A DNA stretch of 64,000 bases from Halocalculus aciditolerans (lineage in GTDB: Archaea; Halobacteriota; Halobacteria; Halobacteriales; Halobacteriaceae): contig NZ_BMPG01000002.1 of the NCBI RefSeq assembly GCF_014647475.1, positions 558,001 to 622,000 on the forward strand, read 5' to 3'. The position numbers and the translations under genes were made by a program. The notes below the pieces were generated by a model, which was given only the letters and a program-made list of their open reading frames with translations, had not been told where the DNA came from and searched no databases. Positions 1 through 7,649 of the stretch are shown one piece after another; position 1 is the stretch's first letter, and each line of letters opens with the position of its first letter.

Positions 1-45
1 CACAGACAATAATAATTAACATCCACCGTGCGGATTGTTACCAGT

Positions 46-1095
46 ATGTACCGCCATCAGGGCGAGGACATCTTCGTCGTCGACGAGCACCTGCACGCCT
101 GGGACGCTACGGAGGAGAACATCATCCACGACGGCGGCGAACAGTTCATTCGGTGTTTCTACGACTACCACACCGGGTTCACGCCCGAGGACCGACAGTG
201 GACGCTCGACGAGTTCCGCACCTACACCGACGACCGACTCCTCGAAGACGTCTTCGGCCCCGGCAGCGTCGACATGGGCATCTTCCAGCCGACGTACCTC
301 AAGGAGTTCTACGAGAACGGCTTCAACACCATCGACGACTGCGGCGCGCTCGCCGACGAGTACAGCGAGCGCCTCATCACGAACGGCCGATTCGACCCGC
401 GCGAGGGCGAAGAAGGCCTCCGGGAGCTCGAACGGCAGAAGCGTGAGTACGATATCGACGGCGTCAAAGTGTACACTGCTGAGTGGCGGGGAGACTCGAA
501 GGGCTGGCGGCTCGACTCCGACGACGCCTTCGAGTTCCTCCAGAAGTGCGCCGACCTCGGCATCAAGAACGTCCATCCGCACAAAGGCCCGACCATCCGC
601 CCGCTCAACCGCGACGCCTTCGACGTCGCCGACGTCGACGACGCCGCCAGCAGCTTCCCCGAACTCAACTTCGTCGTCGAACACGTCGGTCTCCCCCAAC
701 TCGACGACTTCTGTTGGATCGCCACCCAGGAACCCAACGTGTACGGCGGGCTCGCCGTCGCCGCCCCAATGGCGCGCGACCGCCCCCAGAAGTTCCGAGA
801 GATCCTCGGCGAACTCCTCTACTGGCTCGGCGAGGACCGCGTCCTCTTCGGCAGCGACTACGCGATCTGGGAGCCCGACTGGGTCATCGAGGCCGTCCTC
901 AACACCGAGTTCACGGAGGAGGAGAAGGCAGAGTACGGCGTCGAGTTCGACATGGAGACGAAGAAGAAAGTCATGGGGGAGAACGCCGCCGACCTCTACG
1001 ACATCGACATCGAGGCGAAGAAAGAGGCGCTCGCGGGCGACTCTATTTCCGAGCGCTTCGACACCGGCGACCAGTACGCGGGGGCCGCCGACTGA
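46..1095 (+). CDS. Amidohydrolase-family (TIM-barrel) metal-dependent hydrolase or decarboxylase
   Basis: The 349-residue protein has the layout of the amidohydrolase_2 family, whose members are cytoplasmic metal-dependent hydrolases or non-oxidative decarboxylases. Visible metal-site candidates are DEHLHAWD near the N-terminus, NVHPHKGP, VEHVGLP and a late GSDYAIW whose Asp is typically the last ligand. An in-frame GTG lies 18 bases upstream at 28; I prefer the ATG because an AT-rich TATA-like stretch (8-19) is about 30 bases before it. The gene is followed one base later by a DUF59 gene, so the two are probably co-transcribed. The substrate cannot be told from the sequence; the cyclase gene further on suggests small-molecule or aromatic catabolism. 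Confidence 0.85.
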   Translation: MYRHQGEDIFVVDEHLHAWDATEENIIHDGGEQFIRCFYDYHTGFTPEDRQWTLDEFRTYTDDRLLEDVFGPGSVDMGIFQPTYLKEFYENGFNTIDDCGALADEYSERLITNGRFDPREGEEGLRELERQKREYDIDGVKVYTAEWRGDSKGWRLDSDDAFEFLQKCADLGIKNVHPHKGPTIRPLNRDAFDVADVDDAASSFPELNFVVEHVGLPQLDDFCWIATQEPNVYGGLAVAAPMARDRPQKFREILGELLYWLGEDRVLFGSDYAIWEPDWVIEAVLNTEFTEEEKAEYGVEFDMETKKKVMGENAADLYDIDIEAKKEALAGDSISERFDTGDQYAGAAD

Positions 1096-1096
1096 G

Positions 1097-1837
1097 ATGA
1101 GTACCCAGACGCCCGACGCGGCGGCCGTCCGCGAGGCCGTGCGTAGCGTCACCGACCCCGAGCTCGACCGGTCCATCGTCGAACTCGACTACCTCGCGGA
1201 GGTCGCCGTCGACGACGGAGACGTAACGCTCGCGCTCGTCCTCCCGACCGCGTGGTGTTCACCCGCGTTCGCGTGGATGATGGCGACCGACGCCCGGGAC
1301 GCTCTCCGCGACCACCCCGCGACCGACGCGGTCCGGATCGAGCTCCGCGACCACATGCACGCCGAGGAAGTCACCACCGGCGTGAACGAGGGGCTGTCGT
1401 TCGCGGAGGCGTTCGACACCGCCGACGGCGACGTGGCCGGGACGCGGGCGGAACTCGACCGCAAAGCCCGACTCGCGCGTCAACGCGACGCCGTCGACGC
1501 GCTCCGGGACGCCGGCCTGAGCGACGCCCAGGTCGCGGCTCTGAAGCGCGACGACCTCACCCTGGAGGACGGCCGCGCGACCGTGGCTCTCGACGGGTTC
1601 TACGTCACGCTCGACGCCGACCCGCTCGAACGCTACCTCGAGAAGGCGACCGCCGTCGGCGTCGGTGTCGAACCGGGAGACCGCGTGTTCGCCGACCGCG
1701 ACGGCGACTCGCTCACTCCCGAAGGGGTCGAAGAGGCCCAAAAGGCGGCGCGGCTCGCCCGCACGAACATGGGCGGCCAGGGCGGCGTCTGCGAGAGTCT
1801 TCACGCCGCGCGAAACCCGGAGCTCGCGGGAGACTAA
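1097..1837 (+). CDS. MIP18/DUF59-family (PaaD-like) iron-sulfur assembly protein with C-terminal extension
   Basis: This is a 246-residue protein. Residues about 5-100 match the MIP18/PaaD (DUF59) fold: a VTDPELDRSIVELDYL start and a conserved Cys in PTAWCSPAF. Such proteins help deliver Fe-S clusters or metals to target enzymes. The C-terminal 140 residues are Asp/Glu-rich and I recognise no domain in them; a standard DUF59 protein is only about 100-130 residues, so this is an extended version. It begins one base after the amidohydrolase stop, which suggests it matures or assists that enzyme. A T-run at 1849-1854 just after the stop could end the transcript. Confidence 0.75.
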   Translation: MSTQTPDAAAVREAVRSVTDPELDRSIVELDYLAEVAVDDGDVTLALVLPTAWCSPAFAWMMATDARDALRDHPATDAVRIELRDHMHAEEVTTGVNEGLSFAEAFDTADGDVAGTRAELDRKARLARQRDAVDALRDAGLSDAQVAALKRDDLTLEDGRATVALDGFYVTLDADPLERYLEKATAVGVGVEPGDRVFADRDGDSLTPEGVEEAQKAARLARTNMGGQGGVCESLHAARNPELAGD

Positions 1838-2001
1838 CCGAAGACGTATTTTTCGCTCGCCCGTCTCCGTCTAATCGTGACGGCCCGCCCACCGCCATCC
1901 ACGAGACCGACTCCGGCCGCGCGGCAGAGCACGATGCCGGGGGTAGTGACGCGGAACGACTCCAGGTCGGCCGAACCGGCCGGTAGCGCCAGGTTTGCGC
2001 G

Positions 2002-2631
2002 ATGACGCGCCACGACCTCACCCACCCCGTCACGGACGGAATGACGGTCTATCCGGGCGATCCACCCGTTAGCGTCGGCGACGCCGCGACGATGACCGAC
2101 GACGGCTACCGCGTCTCCCGCCTCGAACTCGGCAGTCACGCGGGGACGCACGTCGACGCGCCGGCGCACACCGAACCCGACGGGCGGACCCTCGACAGCT
2201 ACGACGTCGACGAGTTCGCGCTCGACGCGCGACTCGTCGCCGTGGACGCCGACGCGCGCGAACCAATCGAACCCGACGCCTTCCCCGAGCGCGTCGACGC
2301 CGACCTCCTCGTCATTCACACCGGCTGGGACGCCCACTGGGGCACGGAGCAGTACGAGAACCATCCCTACCTCACCGCGGCCGCGGCGGAGCGCGTGGTC
2401 GCGCTCGACTGCCACCTCGCCGTGGACTGCTTCAGCCCCGACCCGACGGGGAGGAAGGACGAGCGCGAACCCGAGGGCGTTCCGGCCCACCACGCGCTCC
2501 TCGGGAGTGAGAAACTCGTCTTCGAGAACCTCACGGGACTCGGCGCGCTCCCCGAATCGTTCCGGTTCCGGGCGTATCCGCTCCGGGTGGACGGCGACGG
2601 CGCGCCCGTCAGAGCCGTCGCAGAAGTGTAG
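2002..2631 (+). CDS. Cyclase-family metal-dependent hydrolase (kynurenine formamidase-like)
   Basis: The 209-residue protein belongs to the cyclase family (PF04199), which includes arylformamidase KynB and other amide or lactone hydrolases. The signature metal-binding HAGTHVDAPAH is at about residues 47-57, and a second conserved region is VIHTGWDAHWG. Length is normal. No other kyn genes are nearby, so the formamidase role is only family-level. It stands 164 bases after the DUF59 gene, and its stop is directly beside the stop of the convergent ribL gene. Confidence 0.8.
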   Translation: MTRHDLTHPVTDGMTVYPGDPPVSVGDAATMTDDGYRVSRLELGSHAGTHVDAPAHTEPDGRTLDSYDVDEFALDARLVAVDADAREPIEPDAFPERVDADLLVIHTGWDAHWGTEQYENHPYLTAAAAERVVALDCHLAVDCFSPDPTGRKDEREPEGVPAHHALLGSEKLVFENLTGLGALPESFRFRAYPLRVDGDGAPVRAVAEV

Positions 2632-3060
2632 TCAGCAGCGCTCCTCGCAGATGCGGTCGATGATGGTGCCCGTGGAGAGGAGTTCGCCCTCGTACTGTCT
2701 CTCTCGGGGGCCGGCGCGTTCGACGCGGCAGTCGACGCCGCGACGGCTGAGTTCGTCGACGATGGCGTCGGCGTCGTGGTGTTGGTCGTAGCCGAGCGCG
2801 ATGATATCGGGGTCGATGTCCTCGATGGGGGCGAAGATGTCGGTCTCGTGGCCGATGCGGGCGTGGTCGACGGGGTCGAGGGCGGCGACGACGTCGCGGC
2901 GCTGGCGGTTCGAGAGGATGGGTTTCTCCTTGTGGGTGACGTTCTCGCGGCGCGCGAGGATGACGTGGAGCTCGTCGCCCATCGCGGCGGCTTCGGTGAG
3001 GTAGTGGACGTGGCCGGGGTGGACGAGGTCGAACGTCCCCTGTGCGACGACGCGCGTCAT
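2632..3060 (-). CDS. ribL: Archaeal FAD synthase (cytidylyltransferase-like)
   Basis: The 142-residue protein is a small nucleotidyltransferase of the cytidylyltransferase superfamily. The N-terminal [14 protein letters not shown] carries the HxGH nucleotide-binding motif, and the C-terminal STGTIIDRI matches the usual (S/T)-T-x-x-I end. In archaea this architecture is FAD synthase (RibL), which makes FAD from FMN and ATP; glycerol-3-phosphate cytidylyltransferase is the main alternative. Its start overlaps the stop of the JAMM gene by four bases (ATGA), so translation is probably coupled. Another flavin-pathway gene, ribH, lies far away at 41.5 kb. Confidence 0.85.
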   Translation of the reverse strand: MTRVVAQGTFDLVHPGHVHYLTEAAAMGDELHVILARRENVTHKEKPILSNRQRRDVVAALDPVDHARIGHETDIFAPIEDIDPDIIALGYDQHHDADAIVDELSRRGVDCRVERAGPRERQYEGELLSTGTIIDRICEERC

Positions 3061-3545
3061 CGGTCCTCCAGTTCCGCGTCGATGTCGGCCTGGTCGAAGT
3101 CGAAGAACTCCTCGGGGTCGGGGAGGGAGACGTCGTAGACGTCGAAGTCGCGGGGTTCGCCCTTCCGGTCGAAGGCCGCCCAGTCGTCGCGCTCGTAGGG
3201 CGCGCCGATGATGATGTGCGCGCGGCCCTTCCCGAACGTCTGGACGTCCTGGTTGCTCGGGCGGAGGACGCCGTTCGGGTGGCTGTGGACGCTGCCGACG
3301 TTGTGGGAGTCGTTCGGCAGGAGGTCGGAGCGCATCGTCGCTTGCACGGGACTGGAGGTCGTGCCGGGCGCGAACACGACGTCGGTGACGATGTCGCCGT
3401 CTTCGTCGACGCCGAGTTCACGGGCGGGCGTTCCCCGCATCACGCCCATGTACTCGTTCGGGTGGGTGTCCGCGGCCGCGGACAGCGCGAACTCCAGCGT
3501 GTCCTCGGCGATGCCGAGGGCCGCTGGTCGCGAACCAAACAACAT
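3057..3545 (-). CDS. JAMM/MPN+ metalloprotease (possible desampylase)
   Basis: The 162-residue protein has a complete JAMM zinc-metalloprotease motif: Glu31 in NEYMGVM, His87 and His89 in HSHPNG, then Ser97 and Asp100 (HxH-x7-S-x2-D). In haloarchaea such proteins remove ubiquitin-like SAMP modifiers from proteins or from MoaD-type sulfur carriers; that is family knowledge and is not shown here. I chose the ATG at 3545 because the longer reading frame to 3704 runs across the divergent nuclease promoter. The gene overlaps ribL by four bases. Confidence 0.85.
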   Translation of the reverse strand: MLFGSRPAALGIAEDTLEFALSAAADTHPNEYMGVMRGTPARELGVDEDGDIVTDVVFAPGTTSSPVQATMRSDLLPNDSHNVGSVHSHPNGVLRPSNQDVQTFGKGRAHIIIGAPYERDDWAAFDRKGEPRDFDVYDVSLPDPEEFFDFDQADIDAELEDR

Positions 3546-3620
3546 GACTCGAACTCGCCGCGCCGCGACCCTAACCGTTGCGGAAGCCGACTCAGCGCGC
3601 GGTGGCTCCCCATCGTACAC

Positions 3621-3628
3621 TTTAAACC
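3621..3628 (+). promoter_or_regulatory. TATA box of the S1-DHH nuclease gene
   Basis: TTTAAACC is centred about 28 bases before the ATG at 3652. The spacing puts transcription initiation very close to the start codon, so the message is probably leaderless. Confidence 0.5.
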
Positions 3629-3651
3629 GAGTCGTCCCGACTTTCGACATA

Positions 3652-5553
3652 ATGAGTGATTCTTCTTCGGGCGAGACGGTGTATCGGCTCGCGCCGGACT
3701 GCACAGCGGAGGACGTCGAGGTCGGCGAACGCTACCTCGGCACGGTGAACGGCGTCGTCGACTACGGCGTCTTCGTCGACCTCTCAGAGAACATCTCCGG
3801 GCTCGTCCACGAGTCCGAGCTGGACGGCGACCACGAGGTCGGCGACGAGTTCGTCGTCGAGCTCGTCGAGGTTCGAGAGAACGGCGACCTCGGGTTCTCC
3901 GAGGGCGACATCGACGACTACGCCGTCGAGGACCGCGACCACGACTACGACCCGACGCCGACGAGCGACCTCGACGGCCGCACGGGCGACCTCGTCCACC
4001 TCGAAGGCGAAGTCGTCCAGATTAAGCAGACCGGCGGGCCGACCATCTTCCGCGTCCGCGACGAGGACGGCGCGGTCCCCTGCGCCGCGTTCGCCGAAGC
4101 CGGCGTGCGCGCCTACGCCACCGTCGACGTCGGCGACGTCGTTCACGTCACCGGCGTCGTCGAAGGGACCGGCAGCGACCTCCAGGTCGAAGTCGAGAAC
4201 CTCGTCGCCCTCGAGGACGCCGCCGCGGAGAACGTCCGCGAGCGCCTCGAAGCCGCGCTCGTCGAGCGCGCCGAACCCGTCGACACGGAGCCGCTCGTCG
4301 AGTGGCCCGCGATGGAGAAACTCTACCCCGGCCTCCAGGACGTCGCGCGCATCCTCCGCCGCGCCGTCCTCGAAGGCCGCCCCATCCGCATGCGCCACCA
4401 CGCCGACGGCGACGGCATGTGCGCGAGCGTCCCCGTCCAGCTCGCCCTCGAACGGTTCATCGCTGACGTCCACCACGACACGCAGGCGACCCGTCACCTC
4501 CTCCGCCGCCTCCCGTCCAAGGCTCCCTACTACGAGATGGAGGACGCCACCCGCGACCTGAACTTCGCGCTCGGCGACCAGGCCCGGCACGGCCAGAAGC
4601 TCCCGCTCCTCCTCATGCTCGACAACGGCAGCACCGAGGAGGACACGCCCGCGTACAAGACCGTCTCGAACTACGACATCCCCGTCGTCGTCGTCGACCA
4701 CCACCACCCCGACCCCGAGGCCGTCGAGCCCTACGTCGAAGAGCACGTCAACCCCTACCTCCACGACGAGGACTACCGCGTCACCACCGGGATGATGTGC
4801 GTCGAGCTCGCGCGCATGCTCTCCCCCGGCCTCACCGACGACCTCCGGCACGTCCCCGCGGTCGCCGCGCTCTCCGACCGCTCGAAGGCCGACACCGTCG
4901 CCGACTACCTCGACCTCGCCGACGACGCCGGCTACGACGAGGCGTTCCTCCAGGACATCTCGGAGGCCCTCGACTACGAGGCCTTCCACCTCCGCTACGA
5001 CGCCGGCCGCGAACTCGTCAACGACATCCTCAACGTCGGCGACGCTCCGAGCGAGGAGGAGTCCCCGGAGGAGCGCGAGGAACGCCACCGCGAACTCGTC
5101 GACTTCCTCTCGACGCGCGCCGACGAGGACGTCGAGCACCAGCTCGACGCCGTGATGCCCCACGTCACCCACGAAGCCATCGACTCCGGCGCACACCTCT
5201 ACCGGCTCAACGTCGAGGACCACGCCCACCGCTTCACCTACCCCGCCCCGGGGAAGACGACCGGCGAGGTCCACGACCGCAAAGTCGTCGAGACCGGCGA
5301 ACCCGTCATCACCATCGGCTACGGCCCCGACTTCGCCGTCCTCCGCTCCGATGGTGTGCGCCTCGACATCCCCGAGATGGTCACCGAACTCAACGAGGAA
5401 CTCCCCGGTGCCGGCGTCTCCGGCGGCGGCCACCTCGTCGTCGGCTCCATCCGCTTCGTCCCCGGCATGCGCGAGGACGTCCTCGACCTCCTCGTCGAGA
5501 AGATGACCGACGCCGAAATCGACGAAGAGCTCCACTCGACCCTTACCCGATAA
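3652..5553 (+). CDS. S1- and OB-domain DHH phosphoesterase (archaeal RecJ-like nuclease)
   Basis: The 633-residue protein begins with an S1 RNA-binding domain (about 23-60, YLGTVNGVVDYGVFVDL), followed by an OB-fold (about 110-190). A DHH phosphoesterase core comes next, with HADGDGMCA near residue 250 and VVVVDHHHPDP near 346, and a DHHA1 module ends it with GGGHLVVGS near 592. This is the common haloarchaeal RecJ-like/GAN-type single-strand exonuclease, with Mn-dependent chemistry at the DHH motifs. The S1 domain suggests RNA or DNA end processing, possibly at the replisome. The ATG is set by a TATA box 28 bases upstream. It is divergent from the JAMM-ribL pair. Confidence 0.88.
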   Translation: MSDSSSGETVYRLAPDCTAEDVEVGERYLGTVNGVVDYGVFVDLSENISGLVHESELDGDHEVGDEFVVELVEVRENGDLGFSEGDIDDYAVEDRDHDYDPTPTSDLDGRTGDLVHLEGEVVQIKQTGGPTIFRVRDEDGAVPCAAFAEAGVRAYATVDVGDVVHVTGVVEGTGSDLQVEVENLVALEDAAAENVRERLEAALVERAEPVDTEPLVEWPAMEKLYPGLQDVARILRRAVLEGRPIRMRHHADGDGMCASVPVQLALERFIADVHHDTQATRHLLRRLPSKAPYYEMEDATRDLNFALGDQARHGQKLPLLLMLDNGSTEEDTPAYKTVSNYDIPVVVVDHHHPDPEAVEPYVEEHVNPYLHDEDYRVTTGMMCVELARMLSPGLTDDLRHVPAVAALSDRSKADTVADYLDLADDAGYDEAFLQDISEALDYEAFHLRYDAGRELVNDILNVGDAPSEEESPEEREERHRELVDFLSTRADEDVEHQLDAVMPHVTHEAIDSGAHLYRLNVEDHAHRFTYPAPGKTTGEVHDRKVVETGEPVITIGYGPDFAVLRSDGVRLDIPEMVTELNEELPGAGVSGGGHLVVGSIRFVPGMREDVLDLLVEKMTDAEIDEELHSTLTR

Positions 5554-5679
5554 CCGCACGCTCGGCCGTTCCTTCACGTTCTCTCCCACTCGCTCTGACG
5601 CACTCGACTTCGCGCTCGGTCGCGCTTTCCGTCGCTCTCTTCGCTGCCGGTAGCGGCGCTTTCGCGGCGTGTGAGGCGG

Positions 5680-7290
5680 TCACCGTCTCGTCGTACGCTC
5701 GAACTCGACGCCGCATCGGAGCCACGCTGTGGTGGTGAGGGCGGCGAGGAGCGTGACGAGGGCGAGCGGCCACGGGAGTTCGTTGCTGCCGCCGCGCCAG
5801 TCGGCGTCGAAGACGCGGGCGTAGTAGCGGGCGGCGTCGGGGTCGTGGAGGGCGAGGAGGGTTTCGCGGTTCTCGGTGCGGGCTTGTTCGTTCCAGTTGA
5901 GGCTGCCGACGACGGCGGTTCGGCCGTCGACGACGAGGCCTTTGGCGTGGACGGCGTCGAATCGGCCGTTGGGTCGGACGAGTTTCGCGCGGAGCGGGAG
6001 GTCGTCGCGGGCGGCGATGCGGTTGAGGCGGTCGACGGTGGCGGCGTTCTTCTCGCGGGCGTACCAGGCGTCGGAGAGGAGGATTCTGACCCGGACGCCG
6101 CGGCGGGCGGCGGCGACGACGCGCCGGAGGAGCGTGCCGTCGGAGACGGACATCTGTTCGAGGCGGATGTCGGACTCCGCGCCGTCGAGGAGGGCGGTGA
6201 GGCGGGGGCCGGCGTTGTCGGGGGTGACGAGGAGCGTGGCGTTCACCGGTTCGGTTTGCGGGTCGAACGAGCGCGGGTAGCGGTGGGTGTCGCTCTTCGT
6301 GGCGTTCTGGACGGTGAGCGTCGAGCGGGCGTCCCGCCACGGGCGCGCGCCGAGCGAGTCTGCGTCTGAGCGGAATATCGCGGTGAGTTCGCGGGCGAGG
6401 CGGGGCGAATCGACGGTGACGCCCCAGCCCCGGTGGCCCCGGCCGCCGATGCTCTGTGGCTCCCAGTTCTCCGTCGCGACGAGGACGCGCTCGCCGTCGA
6501 CGACGGCGTACTTGGCGTGGTGGTAGGCGTAGGGGTCGCCGTCGCCGGCGAGGACGGAGACCGTGATGCCGGCGCGGGCGAGCCGGGAGAGGATGCGGGC
6601 TTCGCGGGCGGGAATCCCCCCGATGGGGTGGCCTTCGAGGAGGACGTGAACGGCGACGCCGCGGTCGCGGAGCCGGTAGAGGGCGCGTTCGAGCCGCCGG
6701 GAGGTGAGGGTGTAGCCGGCGAGGAGGAGCGTGTCGTTGGCGGACGCGACGAACGCCCGGGCGCGTTCGGGGTCGTCGGGGAGGGCGAACGCCGTCGCGT
6801 TCACGCCGCGGACCGTGACCGGCGACCGGTCGGTTCGGCCGGGCGTCACCCACGACGCGTTCGCGTAGACGTCGCCTTCGGGCGCGTCCGGGTAGGTGAG
6901 CGCGTCGACGGTCGCGTTCCCCCGGCGGAGTCGAACGGTCTCCCCGCCGTTGGCGAGCGAGAGCATCGACGGCACGGCGAGGACGCGCGCGTCGGTGATT
7001 CGCCGCGTGCGGTTCGGCGTCGGGGTCACGGCGATTCGCCCGCTCGCGCTCGCGTTCGGAAGGTCGACGACGCCCTCGCCGTCGGTGAGCGCGTACCCGC
7101 TGAGCGTGGTGTTCCGCGGGACGTCGAGGACGACGAACTCGCCGACGTCGTCGTCGGCTGTGGGGTTCGGGTAGACCGCGTCGATGGTCGGCGTGTTCGC
7201 GCTCCCGGTCGCCGCGACCGGCGGCTGGCAGGCCGCGAGGAGGACGAGCGCGAGGAACACGCGGAGCGAGCGGGCGAGGCGAGCGCGCAC
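5680..7290 (-). CDS. Secreted phospholipase-D-like protein with lamin-tail domain
   Basis: The protein is 536 residues. It begins with a hydrophobic signal and a lipobox-like LLAAC. A lamin-tail (LTD) region follows (AVYPNPTADDDVGEFVVL and GYALTDGEGV). Two PLD catalytic HxKxxxxD motifs come next: HHAKYAVVDG and HAKGLVVDG, the latter followed by GSLNWNEQ. A C-terminal membrane helix (LALVTLLAALTTTAWL) precedes a basic tail. PLD-family enzymes cleave phosphodiesters of lipids or nucleic acids. I chose the GTG at 7290 because a TATA-like box at 7311-7320 sits about 25 bases upstream; the ATG at 7374 would overlap the neighbouring gene's control region. Having both a lipobox and a C-terminal anchor is odd. 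Confidence 0.8.
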   Translation of the reverse strand: MRARLARSLRVFLALVLLAACQPPVAATGSANTPTIDAVYPNPTADDDVGEFVVLDVPRNTTLSGYALTDGEGVVDLPNASASGRIAVTPTPNRTRRITDARVLAVPSMLSLANGGETVRLRRGNATVDALTYPDAPEGDVYANASWVTPGRTDRSPVTVRGVNATAFALPDDPERARAFVASANDTLLLAGYTLTSRRLERALYRLRDRGVAVHVLLEGHPIGGIPAREARILSRLARAGITVSVLAGDGDPYAYHHAKYAVVDGERVLVATENWEPQSIGGRGHRGWGVTVDSPRLARELTAIFRSDADSLGARPWRDARSTLTVQNATKSDTHRYPRSFDPQTEPVNATLLVTPDNAGPRLTALLDGAESDIRLEQMSVSDGTLLRRVVAAARRGVRVRILLSDAWYAREKNAATVDRLNRIAARDDLPLRAKLVRPNGRFDAVHAKGLVVDGRTAVVGSLNWNEQARTENRETLLALHDPDAARYYARVFDADWRGGSNELPWPLALVTLLAALTTTAWLRCGVEFERTTRR

Positions 7291-7310
7291 GCCACGGGAT
7301 GGCCGCCGCT

Positions 7311-7320
7311 TCGTATTTGA
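7311..7320 (-). promoter_or_regulatory. TATA-like element for the PLD gene
   Basis: Read leftward this is TCAAATACGA, about 20-25 bases before a GTG at 7290. This fits a leaderless haloarchaeal transcript and is the main reason for choosing that start. Confidence 0.45.
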
Positions 7321-7353
7321 AGGTTCGCCGCGCCCCGATGGGTATTTGTGCGT

Positions 7354-7370
7354 GGCAGTCGGCGACTGCC
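7354..7370. repeat. Perfect 8-bp inverted repeat directly before a start codon
   Basis: GGCAGTCG is separated by a single base from its exact reverse complement CGACTGCC. The palindrome ends two bases before the ATG at 7373 and lies downstream of a TATA-like GGTATTTG at 7340-7348. It could be a repressor operator over the transcription start or an RNA hairpin that hides the start codon. Confidence 0.6.
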
Positions 7371-7372
7371 AC

Positions 7373-7621
7373 ATGGTCTCGCTCTCGCTCGCGTTGACGC
7401 TCGCCGGCGACGCCGTCGGCGTCTTCGGCGGCCTCCTCGTCTTCGTGGAGTTCTTCCAGCTCCCGTCGTACCTCAGCTACGAACCGGAGTTCGACTCCTA
7501 CAACTTCGACATCAGCCCGCTCGACGTCACCGAACACACGTGGATCGGTCGTATCGGCGCGCTCTGCATCGCGCTCGGGTTCGCGCTGCGGTTCGCCGGC
7601 GGCATCTCGACGCTCGTCTGA
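7373..7621 (+). CDS. Small membrane protein, hypothetical
   Basis: An 82-residue protein with two predicted membrane segments: an N-terminal one (LALTLAGDAVGVFGGLLVFVEFF) and a C-terminal one (IGALCIALGFALRFAGGI). They flank a polar, aromatic-rich loop (YLSYEPEFDSYNFD). I do not recognise the family. It is transcribed divergently from the PLD lipoprotein and convergently with the HEAT-repeat gene. The ATG is placed by the TATA-like GGTATTTG about 30 bases upstream and the palindrome that touches it. Confidence 0.6.
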   Translation: MVSLSLALTLAGDAVGVFGGLLVFVEFFQLPSYLSYEPEFDSYNFDISPLDVTEHTWIGRIGALCIALGFALRFAGGISTLV

Positions 7622-7649
7622 GGAGAACAGTCGGTGGGTTCAGGCGAAC

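Noticed and set aside
1838-2001. Near-palindromic GGTCGGCCGAACCGGCC before the cyclase gene as an operator.
   Set aside because: Short GGCC/GGCC symmetry is expected by chance at this GC content, and no TATA box is placed sensibly near it.
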